Shown here: one piece after another, positions 41,436 to 52,989 of the stretch | Numbering within the stretch: the first letter of the stretch is position 1 | How the letters are laid out: the number at the start of each line of letters is the position of its first letter | Assembly (NCBI GenBank): GCA_946902875.1 | Contig: OX336355.1 | Location: 12,185,347 to 12,249,346 of the forward strand | Origin: Nematopogon swammerdamellus | Lineage: Eukaryota > Arthropoda > Insecta > Lepidoptera > Adelidae | Length of the DNA stretch: 64,000 nt | Reading direction: 5' to 3' | Translations under genes and position numbers: made by a program | Notes under the pieces: generated by a model | Told to the model about the DNA's origin: nothing | What the model saw: only the letters and a program-made list of their open reading frames with translations | Database searches by the model: none

Positions 41436-41560
41436 GGTATGGCAGTTAGACTGCGCTCGAACTTGTCGCAATGTCTTCTATCCAGTTCGATTACACCGAC
41501 GAAGAAGAACCGGCAAGAAACTTCACAGAGTATTTTTTTTTCATACATATTATTATTACA
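41430..41560 (+). repeat. dispersed repeat, family R5
   Basis: GTATGGCAGTTAGACTGCGC, CGAACTTGTCGCAATGTC, TTACACCGACGAAGAAGAAC and GCAAGAAACTTCACAGAG. Confidence 0.7.
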
Positions 41561-41857
41561 AGTATTTGAATTACTATCCACATAATAAAATCGCCTACTG
41601 TCATTGATTTTATAAAATCAATGCCTACTGTCTACCGAAAATAAAGCTTGAGAGCAAGATCAGTCATATTCCTTAGAGTTCTGTTTGACTGCATAGACCG
41701 TAGACGGAAAAAATAATGTTTATGATCGAAGACAAAGACTTATTATAGTTAGGGAGGCGAATAGGGGATTTTTCGGGCATACTCGAGCGCATCAGTTATG
41801 AGAGATACCTTAGACCTAATAGAACAACTTTGGAAAGTATTAGCTTAAAATTAAAGG

Positions 41858-42110
41858 CGACTAAGGGATATGACTCCCTTCTTATATTACTAAGTGGTAG
41901 GGCTTAACCCACCCGGGTTGGTACCACCGCACTGAATGAAAGGTCGGTCGAAACGGCTATGTAAATAGTTTGTGTTTTCCGTCCAGTTCAGTGTAGCCGG
42001 CACGACCGAAGGGAAGCACTGACGTGGCACCAAGTTCACCCGGTGTTATGGGCTGACATCACGGATGTTGTAGGTGATGTAGCCAACCGTGTCAGTTTCA
42101 ATAAAAAAAA
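41858..42110 (+). repeat. SINE S2, nearly full length
   Basis: GGCGACTAAGGGATATGACT, core TAAGTGGTAGGGCTTAACCC, GTCCAGTTCAGTGTAGCCGG, GATGTAGCCAACCGTGTCAG and an A tail. It is one of the best copies in the window. Confidence 0.85.
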
Positions 42111-42682
42111 AAATTAAAAAAATTAGCTCTTTATCTAGTGACGCGCGCCTAGGATAGACGATCAGATTAGTAAAAAAAAATCGATAGTCTGAAATACTCG
42201 AGCGCGTCAGATTAAGATATTTGGGGTTGATTTTAGTGTTTTATGACAAAATTTTACTAATTTGACGATAAGTCCTTGACACCGCAAAGTTATAGGGTCG
42301 CGAACTTGTAAAAAAAACGTTCACCCGGTATTCTCGAGCGCGATCAATTTTTTTTTTATTTTGAAGAATATAATCTAAAACTTACAAAAAATACAAAATC
42401 TGCCGGTTTCCGCATGACCGGAAGTGTGGAGGAGCCATTTCGTCTTCCGAAAAACGCGTTGCGGCATATAAATCACAAACGATACATTTTCCAAAAAAAA
42501 AGGCTCAAATAAAAAAAAAAGGTTATTTTATTTTAGACAAAAAAGGTATCTTTATATTTTTGTCTAAAGTCAAAACTTTTGGACTTATAGCATCATAAAA
42601 ACACAAACTCTCGGTTTTTTTTAGTATATCTAGAAAACGGAGGGAGTTACAAAAAAAATTGATATGAAAGAACGATGATTAC

Positions 42683-44790
42683 ATTTTTTTTTTTTTTTTT
42701 ATTGACAGCGCGACCTATGGCGTCGAGCCACCCATAAGGTGTCTAACGACGCCCATGGACATTCGGTCGTATGGGGGGGTTGCGAATGCCATGCCGGTTT
42801 GACAGGTGCCCATTCACGCCCCTCTTGAAGGACCCGAGACTGTACTTGGGGGGAAAGATATGGGCAGGCAGAGCGTTCCAGAGTTTACCGGTTCTGTAGA
42901 GGAAAGATCTGCAGAATCGATTGGTACGCATCCGCGGTAAGTCCAGCGTGTAGGGATGCAATCCCTGCCCAGTGCGCGTGGTGCGAAGGTGGAAAGGGGA
43001 CGGCGGGATCGCATTAAACAGCTCCTCCGAGCACTCCCCATGGAATAAGCGATAGAACACACTTAGGGAGCCGACATCCCTACGGTGTTGCAGTGGTTCT
43101 AGATCGCAGGACACTTCGGGGTCACCCACTAGTCGCACGGCTCGACGCTGGATTGAGTCTAGAGGCGCAAGCTGGTATTTGGCAGAGCCATCCCACAGGT
43201 GCGAGCAGTACTCCAAGCAGGACCTGATCTGCGATTTATACAGAAGCAGCTTTTGGTCCGGCGTGAAGTACCGTCGCACCTTATTGAGTACGCCCAGCTT
43301 TTTAGAAGCCAGCTTGGCCTTCCCCTCGATATGGCGACGAAAGTTCAGGTCGTGCGACAGTTCGACTCCAAGGACCCCGAGGTGTTCGCTTAATTTAAGC
43401 GACGTGCCTTGGAATGAAGGAGCCGGTGTGAACGCCGCTCTCTTCGCATTATCATTTATATGCAGAAGAAACAGCGTGGGTGACAACACAGATCCTTGTG
43501 GTACACCGGCGTTCACTGACATGGCGTCCGACGAGCAACCGTCCACTAGGACCTGAATGCTACGCCCATGTAGGAAGTCGGCGACCCAGTCACAGAGGCC
43601 AGAAGGAAGTCCGTAAGCCGGCAATTTACTCAAGAGCGACTTGTGCCAAACCCGGTCAAATGCCTTGGCAATATCAAGGCCAATTGCCAAGGATTCACCA
43701 TGACCTTCAAGCGATTCCCCCCAAAGGTGAGTGACGTACGCTAGGAGATCACCAGCAGATCGTTTTGGCCGGAAGCCGTATTGTCGATCGCTGATGAGGT
43801 CATTCGTCTCTAGGTACTTCATGAGCTGCGCATTTATAATGCGCTCCATCACCTTACAGAGAAGGGAGGTAATCGCTATAGGTCGGTAGTTTGACGGGTT
43901 TGAACGGTCACCCTTTTTGGGGACCGCTTGCACAAACGCTGATTTCCAGGCCGCCGGCACACGGCCTTTGGAGTAGGAGAGACGGAATAGGCGCGTCAGC
44001 ACTGGAGCCAGCTCGGGAGCACACCTTTTTAACACCAATGCAGGAATCCTATCCGGCCCACTCGCTTTCCTGACGTCTAGGGAGAGAAGCTCCGCCCGTA
44101 CAGTCCGTTGTCGAAACTGCACTTCCGGCATGGAGTTCTCACACCTAGGTATGGATGGGGGAGTGGCATCTCCATCGTCCAGGTTTGAGTTCCCCGCAAA
44201 GAGAGATACCAGTAAGTCGGCTTTCTCCTTTGCGGAGTGGGCAAGTGAGCCTCCAGGACACTGCAGAGGTGGAAGAGAGGAGCGGCAGAAATTTGACTCG
44301 ACAGATTTGGCGGGAGACCAGAACTCACGGCTCCCAGTTGGGTATTGGTTCAGTCTATCGCCGATTCTGCCGATGTGGTCAAATTTGGCCCTGGCAATAA
44401 CCCTTTTGCAGGATCTGGAGAGGCGTTTGTATTCCTTCTTCAATTCGGATACGTTTGAATCACGTCCGGCACGAGCGCGCGACCATGCACGATAAGCTGC
44501 GCATTTAGCTGCAACAGCATCAGCACAGTCGCGGCTGTACCATGGCTGGCTTTTACCACCGAGGTGGACAGAGGCGCTGGGAATAAACATTTCCATTGCC
44601 CCCATAACCACCTCGGCAACGGTATTAGCACATTGCGACGGATCGTCCGAACTGAAGCAGATCTCTCTCCAAGGGTAGGATGCGAAGTGTTCTCGCATCC
44701 CATCCCAATCTGCTGACGCGTAGTGCCAAATTCGACGCATTCCTCCAGTACGGGACTGAGGAGGCGAAGATGGCACCGTGGACCCCACTA
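42683..44790 (-). mobile_element. Jockey-superfamily LINE, 5' truncated, RT motif deleted
   Basis: The element ends in a T18-type run (poly-A on the minus strand, 42686-42702) after the 3' UTR. It carries one long open frame (42743-44788). Its 3' 150-500 bp recur as six or more fragments in the window (13.8, 19.6, 20.2, 35.4, 49.6, 53.0 kb). The endonuclease and any ORF1 are absent because the copy begins inside ORF2. Confidence 0.85.
42743..44788 (-). pseudogene. LINE ORF2 with internal deletion of the RT active site
   Basis: 681 codons without a stop. The linker before the palm has KASGPDRIPALVL, then NYRPIAITS, DRQYGFRPKRS, the first catalytic Asp in GLDIAKAFDRV, and GVPQGSVLSPTLFLLHIND. 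The sequence then jumps to NAKRAAFTPAPSFQGTSLKL. The region with the second catalytic motif (Y/F-A-D-D) and what follows is missing, about 60-70 codons, and the frame is kept. The C-terminal part is intact: SCLEYCSHLWDGS, SIQRRAVRLVGD, HGECSEELF and RTGKLWNALP. It cannot be an active polymerase. Confidence 0.85.
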
Positions 44791-44949
44791 AACAGTGAAT
44801 AAATAAAAAAGTAAATTAAAAAAGTAAATTATCTAACTTTTATTATATCTCAAACTTTTTTTTCCTAAAGCTTCTCAAAAATTTTTGTGGACTCAAAAAA
44901 AGTTCCGCGTATCTGTTTAAAAATACAATTTTTACTACGATTCATCTTT

Positions 44950-45062
44950 TTTTTTTTTGATGCTGACACGGTTGGCTTCATCACCTACAACATCCGTGAT
45001 GTCAGCCCATAACACCGGATGAACTTGGTGCCACGTCAGTGATTCCCTTCGGTCAAATACGG
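44950..45062 (-). repeat. SINE S2 3' fragment
   Basis: TGCTGACACGGTTGGCTTCA, GTGATGTCAGCCCATAACAC, GAACTTGGTGCCACGTCAGT on the reverse strand, inside the right arm of the foldback-like element. Confidence 0.75.
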
Positions 45063-45679
45063 CCCTTCTACATTTACGTTGATTGTATCTATTGCTTTAT
45101 TGTCATTCCTAAATTCCCCGTTTTATCAGAAAAATAAAAAAATAAACTTTTTTTCGTCAGATTAAGAGAACCCACCAACATTTTTGTCAACATTTTAAAC
45201 CCTCCCTATAAAAATCTAACGCTCTCGAGTATTTGAAAAGAACGGGTTTTTTTGCATTTTCAAAAATTTGTCGTAAGTTATCGTCACGCCGAAATCGTCA
45301 GTTTTTTTTAATGGAGCTTCCTTGGGGCCTACTTAACACCCCTTCTGAAAATCTGACGCTCTCGAGTACATTTTTTTTTCGGATTTTTGACTATTTTGTA
45401 TGCCTACCCCCACCACGCAAATCGGCAGATTAGTATACCGTTGTTATCAGAGGCACTTGGGGCATACGTGGTATGAATATCTGACGTGCTCGAGAATGCC
45501 CAAGTAACTGTTTTTTTTTTTACATTTTTGAAAAGCCGTACACGCCAGACCACCGCTAAAATGGTTTTTACCAAACTAGCTTTTCTTTTCGAAATTACTT
45601 CATATTTCGATTTTAATAGGTCTCGACGGTGCTCGAGAATGCCGCCATTTAGCGATCTCACCTCCCTAACTATTAAATA

Positions 45680-45850
45680 TGTGTATTTTTTCTATCCATC
45701 TAGTACAAAGCTTCCTAGCGCTTCTGCTCTCTATAGCACAGCCGAATCGGCTAGTTTAGGGAGTTGGGCGCAAACCTTTACACATTTGTCGAACTATTTC
45801 TATGATTGTTTTATCTATACTTGATATGTAATATTATGCAACATGATCAT
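45680..45850. other. no gene seen
   Basis: Short AT-rich spacer. Its 64-112-codon frames run into the foldback arm and are not genes. Confidence 0.3.
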
Positions 45851-45857
45851 ATTGTTT

Positions 45858-46335
45858 TTTAACCGACTTCCAAAAAAAGGAGGAGGTTCTCAATTCGTCT
45901 GTATGTCTTTTTTTTTTTTTTGTATGTTTGTTACGCGATTTCTCCGTCAATTGAGGGCCGATTTAGAAAATTCTTTTTTTGTTTGTTAGGTCATACTTCC
46001 GAGGTGGTCCCATTTCAATTTTATCGAAATTGTTTCAGTGGTTTTCGAAAAATCAACATAATACTATGGTGTGTGGTTACCTTCAGCAAAACTTATGATG
46101 TGGTCGTTTTCGGCAATTTTCAGTTTGATAAATTAGTATGGTGTGTGGTTACCTTCAGCAAAACTTTTGTGATGTGGACTTATTCAGCAATTTGCAGTCT
46201 GACACATATGGCGAATAATTCTGTACCACTTCAATCGATTTCGATTATTCTTTTTTATGTAATATTAATAATAATATTACTAAAAAGAATGAAATAAACA
46301 CTGTTTTAAAAAATATAAAACCGATTTCCAAAAAA
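45858..46335 (+). repeat. ACCGACTTCC repeat
   Basis: Opens AACCGACTTCCAAAAAAAGG, then GAGGTTCTCAATTCG, a T run, GTATGTTTGTTACGCGATTT, and a partial tandem TGGTGTGTGGTTACCTTCAGC twice. It ends with AAAACCGATTTCCAAAAAAC. Fragments of the same repeat are at 18.87, 46.65 and 46.95 kb. Confidence 0.65.
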
Positions 46336-46639
46336 CAAAACAAAAAGAACTAAAAAGTATTAAATACCTAATATTTTGAAATTTTCTCTGTCCTATTGAA
46401 ATACATGAATCGATACACTAGTGATACATATTCGGACCCTTGTTTCATGAATATTCTAAATTTGAAATTTTTTATCTTTTCCGACCGGCCAGGTGCGCTT
46501 AATTTATTAATTATTATGGTACGAGTACCATCGAGCTGGTCTGATGATGGAGACAGAAGGTGGCCATAGGAACTCCTAAACTACACATGATAAACCCATC
46601 GTGTTTGGGCTCGTTGCATTTGTCTTCACGAGTAATTTA

Positions 46640-47040
46640 CTTTAGACCTAAGAGATTCTCAATTCGACGGTATGTTTTTTTTTTATGTTTGTTACGCGAT
46701 TACTCCGTCAATTGGCCGATCTTGAAAATTCTTTTTTTTTTATTTGAAAGGGGATAACCCTGAGGTTTTTGAAGTGAAAACTTCTTTAGCGGCGCTTGGC
46801 ACTTTTTTAGGTGGGTAAAAAATGTATAACTCGCGACATCGCGTCAGCGTCATTTTTAAAATGAAACCTTAAGTCATTGCATTAAGGGTTAATAGCAAAA
46901 AATTACTAAAAAAAACTGTGAAATTAAAAAAAAAGTTTTAAAAAACATAAAACCGACTTCCTAAAAAAGTGGAACTAAAAAACTATTAAAATAAAAATAT
47001 AAAAACCGCCTTCAAAAATATATCAAATAAAAACCTAAAA
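46640..47040 (+). repeat. second ACCGACTTCC repeat copy, degenerate
   Basis: GAGATTCTCAATTCGACGGT, GTTTGTTACGCGATTACTCC, then AAAACCGACTTCCTAAAAAA and AAAACCGCCTTCAAAAATAT. Confidence 0.55.
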
Positions 47041-47044
47041 AAAC

Positions 47045-47360
47045 GAACCCTATAGAATTTTAATTTAATGCTTTTTTTATTTTTGTTTTTTTTTTAATTC
47101 ACATATTTCAGTATGAAAAAGCAAGTAAATTATAATCAAATTTTTAAATATGGATATATATTCTTTATCGAACACCAATTTATACAAATTAGGCACAATA
47201 GGTTAGGCCGTGCTTAATGCCGTGAGGCATTCTATTCTAACTAACCTTTGGGATGTGGGAGAAGTATATATGTATATTATGTACAAGAATAGTTGGTGGC
47301 AATGTTTTAAGTAATGCATTAAGATAAACTACAAACTAATCTCTACTTTTTCTCTATCTT
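47045..47360. other. no gene seen
   Basis: AT-rich sequence without a frame of note. Confidence 0.4.
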
Positions 47361-47362
47361 CT

Positions 47363-48444
47363 TCTGATACTTTTTATAAAAGGGAACGTCTGTCTGTTTG
47401 TATGTATGTATATATGTTTGAGGTAAACTCCGGAACCACTGAACAGATTTTGATGTGATTTGCACCAATGTAAGGTAGTTCTTGAAGCACACTATAGGCT
47501 ATAAATACCATCACGCGAAATAGCCTTAGGACTGAGCAGTATCAAAGAAAGTATAGGAAAGTATAGTATAAAGTTCATACTATGAACGGAATTTAGTGTC
47601 GAATGGTTGTTGGTTTGGTGGAAGCGATGTTAGATATATATACTATAAATATTTAGATACAATTTTGGGAAGAAAATAGATTGCAACCTGGGGACTAACT
47701 TTTATCGAAAAAAAAAAACTGAAGGGGGTGAAATAGGGAATGCAATTATGTTAGGGATATGAAGAGGGAAGGTTTAAGGAGGATGGGTGAAGGGGGAGGG
47801 GCGATGACGGAGGGGTGGGGATGGAGGGGAGGGACGATAAAGGCGGGGGCCGGAGAGGTGTGGGTTGGGGAGGGACCAGGAGGGGGAGGGCGGTATAAAA
47901 AAGGAAGGGAGGGAGGACGGTGGGAGGGGCGGGAAGGGAGGGGAGGGAGGTAGGGAGATGGAGCAGGTGGAAGGGATTTAGGGAAGGGGAGGTGTGTAAG
48001 ATGGGTGGGAGATGAGGAAGGGGGTATTGAGAAGAGTGGCGACGAACGAGGGGCAGGGGTGAGGGATGGAGGGGGAAGCGGCGGGGTATAGATGGTTGAA
48101 CGAGGACTGAGATAGGGAGGGATAGAATTGTCGGAGGGAGGAAGAGCTAGGGGGAGAATGGAGGGGTGAATTGGAGGAGACGGGAAATTGGAAGGGAGGA
48201 GCGAGTGAGGCGAGGGAGGAGGGAGGAGGGGAAAGAGTGAGAGGTAGGAAGGAGGTGGGTGGGAAAGATGAAAGGAGCGAGGGGGGACGGAGGGAGTGCG
48301 GATGGGGGAAAGAGGGGGAGTAAGAGGGAGCGAGGGAGAAGGGAGTAGGGAAGGAGGGAATTAGGGAGAGAGGTAGGCAGATAACGAGGTTAAAGAGAAG
48401 GGGTAAGAGGGGGATGGAGAAGGGCGAGGGGCGGGAGGGGAACG

Positions 48445-48491
<47 letters not shown>

Positions 48492-48578
48492 CAAAATAAG
48501 CGATCGTTTATCATATTCTTGTTTAAATCGGATTTGCTATTAAAACGACTTTACCGCGAGCCGCGGGTAAAAGCTAAT
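47363..48578 (+). mobile_element. Helitron-like element carrying a polypurine tract
   Basis: The left part (TTCTGATACTTTTTATAAAA, GAACGTCTGTCTG, CCACTGAACAGATTTTGATG) and the right end (CTTTACCGCGAGCCGCGGGT followed by AAAGCTAAT) match other Helitron ends in the window, with CTAAT instead of CTAGT. The centre is filled by the purine tract at 47720-48487. Confidence 0.5.
47720..48487 (+). repeat. long polypurine tract ending in GA repeat
   Basis: About 770 bp almost entirely of G and A on the plus strand (GGGAGGGG, GGAGGAGGGAGGAGGGGA), with few pyrimidines. It ends in a perfect GA run at about 48450-48486. The 178-codon minus frame (47978-48514) is Ser/Pro/Leu-only and is a by-product of composition, not a protein. 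Confidence 0.9.
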
Positions 48579-48739
48579 GCAATATGTAGCTAGTATGTAT
48601 GCTAGAAAAAATGTATTTACTTCAGTAAGAATAGGAAAAGTCATTTTCATTGTATCCGAAGGTCATGTAATACATGAGATCTGTGAATTTTTTGTACTTG
48701 ACTCTTACCAATGCCTAAATTTGTCCGAATCTGTTGGTA

Positions 48740-48990
48740 GGTCATCTCTCATAGCAGCGTCTCCGCTGCGGCACTGACTTTAAGTTTTCGCTGTTGAAGG
48801 TCGTTCCTCACGCAGATCATCTGTAAGATTGCTGCGACCGTACTTAAACTCATTGAACCAGTTGAAAACAGTGGCACGCGATGGGGCATCATCAGGAAAT
48901 GCCAATCGAAATCTATCATAACTCTGTTGTTGACTAAAACCACAACGAAATTCGTATTAAATCATGGAGCGAAAATTTTCTCGCGTTAGA
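48740..48990 (-). pseudogene. mariner transposase N-terminal fragment
   Basis: A minus-strand frame (about 48958 down to 48783) reads FRCGFSQQQSYDRFRLAFPD, then DAPSRATVFNWFNEFKYGRS and NLTDDLREERPSTAKT before a stop. This is the second helix-turn-helix of mariner transposases (VFNWFNEFxxGR). The catalytic DD34D region is absent. Confidence 0.7.
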
Positions 48991-48999
48991 ATCATCTTA

Positions 49000-49545
49000 A
49001 CGGAACCTTTCAAATTGCCGCCATTTTGTAAAAACAAATGAGAAAAGAATTCAATATACCTCATCAAGTTCCCAAAGAGTTCTATACTCATTCGAAATAT
49101 AAATAAATTGTTTGTTTGAATGCATTGTTACTAACTGGCGCGTTCTAATTTACAGTGTCAACCTGGTGTTAGAGAATATACATTTCTATTGCTATTAGAG
49201 TCAATTTGCAAGACTTAATCATTTCGCTAGATCAACAGACCTGTTCACTTCTCTATTTTCTTTACTGCGCTTTTTCAATGGGAACATGTCGACAACAAAT
49301 CGAGTTTGTTCTCCGACAAGGTGGTTAAACAGACCGATAAATTACATCAGCTAATTTGCCTATGGTCTTAACGGTATTTGTAGAAAAACTCTCTTGCCAC
49401 TTCTTGCGCATTTTGGCAATTACAAATAAAAAGGGAAGAGGTGAAACTGCAAGAGACAAGCGTCGAGCGATTTCTGTGCACCTTGGTGCGAGTATCTGCT
49501 TTCATTATTTCTATTGGCAGGGTCAGCCGCTGGCTCGTTTTTGCT
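49000..49545. other. no gene seen
   Basis: AT-rich sequence after the mariner fragment. Frames of about 70 codons lack support. Confidence 0.35.
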
Positions 49546-49550
49546 GTTTG

Positions 49551-49705
49551 TGGGATTGTCCTTCAAGAGAGGCGTGAATAGGCACCTGTCATGGCACCTA
49601 CCCGGCATGGCATTCGCAACCCCCGCATACAAGCGAATGTCTGTGGGCGTCGTTAGACAGCTTATTGGTGACTCGGCGCCACATGTCGCGCTTTCAATAA
49701 AAAAA
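49551..49705 (+). pseudogene. Jockey-type LINE 3' end fragment, short
   Basis: GTCCTTCAAGAGAGGCGTGA, GGCATGGCATTCGCAACCCC, TGGGCGTCGTTAGACAGCTT and CATGTCGCGCTTTCAATAAA with an A tail. A small tandem duplication of the GGCACCT block is present. Confidence 0.75.
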
Positions 49706-49709
49706 ACTT

Positions 49710-51200
49710 ACCTACAATTCTGTAGAAAAACAAAATCGGAAATTAAATTTAATCTTATTCTTAGATTTTTTATGATGAATGTGTATCGCTCTGCAGATTA
49801 AACTTTATCAAATTCTCTTCTCTACTATCCTTATTTACTCTACATCTTATAAACAACGTTTGCCGTTTGTCTGTACATTTGTACATTCGGTTTGTAACCT
49901 CAAGACGAATTTTTAATTTATAATTTCCTTGTGGTACTTATGATCTATGGTACGTATTGGAGAGGCATATGTTCAGCACTTGACACTTAAACTCTGACTA
50001 ACTGAATGACTTATGGTCTATGATCCGGCCTAAGTCGAGTAACTTATCTGGTATTCTTGCATATTATTTGTTGCACGAACAAAATGCAGTTGATTTTAAA
50101 AAAAAATATCACACAAAACACGTTTTACCTAAGGCCGGGTCTGGATAATCCAATCACTGTGAGGAATCATAAAAAAAAGTTGAGATCGGCTGCGTTTTAC
50201 GGTGCAATGGTCGCACGAATAATACAAAATCAAAGATATAATTTATTAGTGGCAAGTAATTGAGTAAATTCGACCAGTTTTCATGATAAGATATCCATTG
50301 TGTGGAACAATCTTTTGGAGTCGTCTACTTGAACACAAAGTGACTAAAAATGTATTTATGAAATGGTTCGCGAGGTAAGCTTTTTACAACATTGGGTAAA
50401 AATATATTTCTACGATACAATATGATACAAAAACTTTAATCAGTTCAAATGGATTGGCTGTTTGTGTTGTAAAAAGGTTTAGTTCAAAGATTTTTGAAGA
50501 GAATAGATATGCGAAGGAGGTGTGTTGTGTCCACGACACCGTAATATTATGGTGAGATTTGCCCATATTAGCGATCGTTGTGTGCGTGAACGCACGCGGA
50601 TGCAATGCTTTGGATTGGCCAGTGCGAATGTAGTCGTACGTTCGTATGTATGAATTGTGATTGTGTGCGTTCGAAAACTGGCGACGCGACGGCGCGGCGG
50701 TTCCGATACAATGGGGCGTTCGTGACAAATCTTCTCTCCTTCCAAAATGTTTACTTTAGTCTATTCAGAGTCTTCTAAGAATATTTTTATTACTTTCTCC
50801 TAAGTTTTTTTCTTTAATTGTTCATTTCTGTAGATGATTTTATCTTTGTTTTCATTATAATATTGTATATATTGTCATGAATCTTTGAACATTCTAATTG
50901 GATAATTTATTCGTAAAATGCCAATTTCTGCGTAAGTTCTGGGCACATGCCGCTGTGTTGTAGGCCAAGGTCGGTAGAGCACTATCAATGGCCGCGCTGC
51001 GTAGCACTTTCCCCTCTTGTTTTCAATTTTATTACTTAAAGAGAATAATAAAATGTATTTGACTTGTATTTTTGTACTCGTATATTATTTTATTGTCATA
51101 TTTGTAGAGTTCGAGGTTTCAGCTTAAATTGTATTTTAAATGTAGATTTTTTTTTTGTTTTTAATATAATTTGAGAAATAAGAAACCCGTTTTTTTTATT
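49710..51200. other. no gene seen; possible promoter at 50.6 kb
   Basis: Mostly AT-rich. 50560-50740 is GC-richer and contains ATTGGCCAGTGCG (a CCAAT-type box) and CGACGCGACGGCGCGGCGG, with ATG frames on the minus strand only. It could be a promoter or an old repeat; nothing decides it. Confidence 0.25.
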
Positions 51201-51209
51201 TATTTTTTT

Positions 51210-51545
51210 TATGGAAACTGACACGGTTGGCTACATCACCTACAACGTCCGTGATGTCAGACCATAACACCGGGTGAACTAGGTGCCATGTCAGTGCTTC
51301 CCCCTTTGATCGTGCCGGCTACACTGAACTGGTCGGAAAACACAAACTATTTACATAACCGTTTAGACCGACGTTTCATTCAGTGCGGTGGTACCAACCC
51401 GGGCGGGTTAAACCCTACGACCAAGTAAGATTAGGAGGGAAGGGACCTACAGTTTTACGAGGAATCCGAACCTCGGTCAGCCTCCAACGGTCAGCGGTCA
51501 CCCATCCAAGTACTGACCGCACCCAGCGTTGCTTCAATAGCGACA
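51210..51545 (-). repeat. SINE S2 with 5S rRNA-like head
   Basis: The reverse copy runs from GGAAACTGACACGGTTGGCT to GACCAAGTAAGATTAGG. Then, in reverse, comes a head whose plus sense reads GCGGTCAGTACTTGGATGGG followed by TGACCGC. This matches the internal promoter region of 5S rRNA (GTTAGTACTTGGATGGGTGACC). Confidence 0.75.
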
Positions 51546-51741
51546 GTTAAGTGAGAACATTGTTCACACACAGAGGGTTCCGTAGCCATATGCCCCTTCT
51601 TGCACGTATAGCGAGTGTGCGCGCGCAGCTATCACACGGTCACACTCGCGCGTATCTCACACTCGGCACAAGTTATTTTTTATTGATATATTGAGTGGCA
51701 TCTATCAGTAACCGTTCATACGTTTGTAGTTAAAATGTTAC

Positions 51742-52094
51742 TTAAGACGAGACGGAAGTTAACTTTCTTAATACAACATCGTCTTTCGGCATTTATGTTT
51801 TCTAGCCCCCTAAACCTTATCCGATTTAATGAAATATATATATAACACCGAGGCTAATTTGTATTTCGACCGAAAAAATTTGAATTTTTTATTGTTTGAT
51901 GTCATGAAGTTCATAAGCTTTATTGAGTCATCACTTTAGATATTCAAAAAATATTAAGACGGGAACGTAGATTCGACTGTCCTTATTACAACAAAAAAAT
52001 TATTGTAAAAATCGGATACGGTTTAGGGGGGGAAAAAACATAAATTCCGAAAGACGATTTTGTATGGAGAAAGTTAACTTCCGTCTCGTCTTAA
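51742..52094. mobile_element. TTAA-flanked MITE with long arms
   Basis: TTAAGACGAGACGGAAGTTA starts an arm of about 88 bp whose mirror ends TAACTTCCGTCTCGTCTTAA. The arms include TCTTTCGGCATTTATG and CCCCTAAACC and their mirrors. TTAA at both ends would fit a piggyBac-type target site. There is no ORF. Confidence 0.7.
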
Positions 52095-52194
52095 ATGATC
52101 GTTCGGTTGATGGCGCTCTTCCACATAATATTATGATTATTATATGCGGACCCTCATAAATTATTACTTTTGGTTTTTTTTTATTTTTTTTTTA

Positions 52195-52330
52195 TGGCGT
52201 ATCCATGACATATAAACAAATATTCTGTGAAAATTTCAACCGGCTACCTATTACGGTTCAAAATATACCGCCCTCGGACGGACGAGCAGACACACAGACA
52301 GACAAACGGCGTTATTAATAGGCTTCCGTG
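52195..52330 (-). repeat. lepidopteran dispersed repeat, short reverse copy
   Basis: ATTCTGTGAAAATTTCAACC, CTACCTATTACGGTTCAA and CCCTCGGACGGACGAGCAGA mirror the copy at 3255-3330. Confidence 0.6.
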
Positions 52331-52339
52331 TGGATCCGG

Positions 52340-52985
52340 AACATTAATAAATAAGGTCGCAGTTATATGCAAGATTCGTAGTCGCAACTTAAGTAACTCT
52401 TCATATTAATTGTGCCTCTACAATATATATAATTTCACGATTATATTAATTTTGATCATGTATCATCATGATCATCAAGTATCATACCTGAAAGTAAATT
52501 TGTTATATTGTGTTTTTGTGATATTTGTATAATTTTTTCAATTATATTGCGATTATGTACACTAATAAGATTGTTTGTAGGAACTTACTTGCTATGTCTT
52601 AATGTTGATCCTCAGTTTATTTCTGAGATTGAAATATTTTACGGTTATTTTTTCTTTCATGAACTATTATCGATAGTGTAACTAAACCTGTTACTTTTCT
52701 ATCAACTATCTTATAGTTATATAGAAAACAAGTCACTATGCCAGTACATAATGTACATTTTCTCGTTATTATTATAGTGAGATAATATAATATTGTTCTG
52801 TGTCGCAATTGTTTATCAGCAATTTATTATCTCGGATATTGGATATCAACAAGGAATTTAAAAAGATGGAAGGGTCAACACATTGAACATGTTGTGAAAA
52901 GTGTTTCAAAAATTCAGCCTAATAAATAATTCGGAAAATCTGTTACGACCTACGCGCGCCTCCGTCGATTCTATGTTCGAGTCGA
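52340..52985. other. no gene seen
   Basis: AT-rich, no supported feature. Confidence 0.4.
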
Positions 52986-52989
52986 TAAC

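Larger units (their letters stand above)
41745..45673. mobile_element. foldback-like element with CTCGAG-bearing inverted arrays
   Basis: The left end ATAGTTAGGGAGG and right end CCTCCCTAACTAT are exact mirrors. Inside each arm is a degenerate unit of about 130 bp with CTCGAG next to GCGTCAGAT. CTCGAG occurs at 41782, 42197 and 42333 in the left arm, and at 45224, 45361, 45489 and 45632 in the right arm in the opposite orientation. Two S2 SINEs (41858, 44950) and a LINE (42683-44790) are inserted. No transposase or target duplication is clear. Confidence 0.5.

Noticed and set aside
47978..48514. 178-codon minus-strand ORF
   Set aside because: It is the complement of the polypurine tract; only Ser, Pro, Leu, Phe and similar residues occur, and stop codons are excluded by composition.
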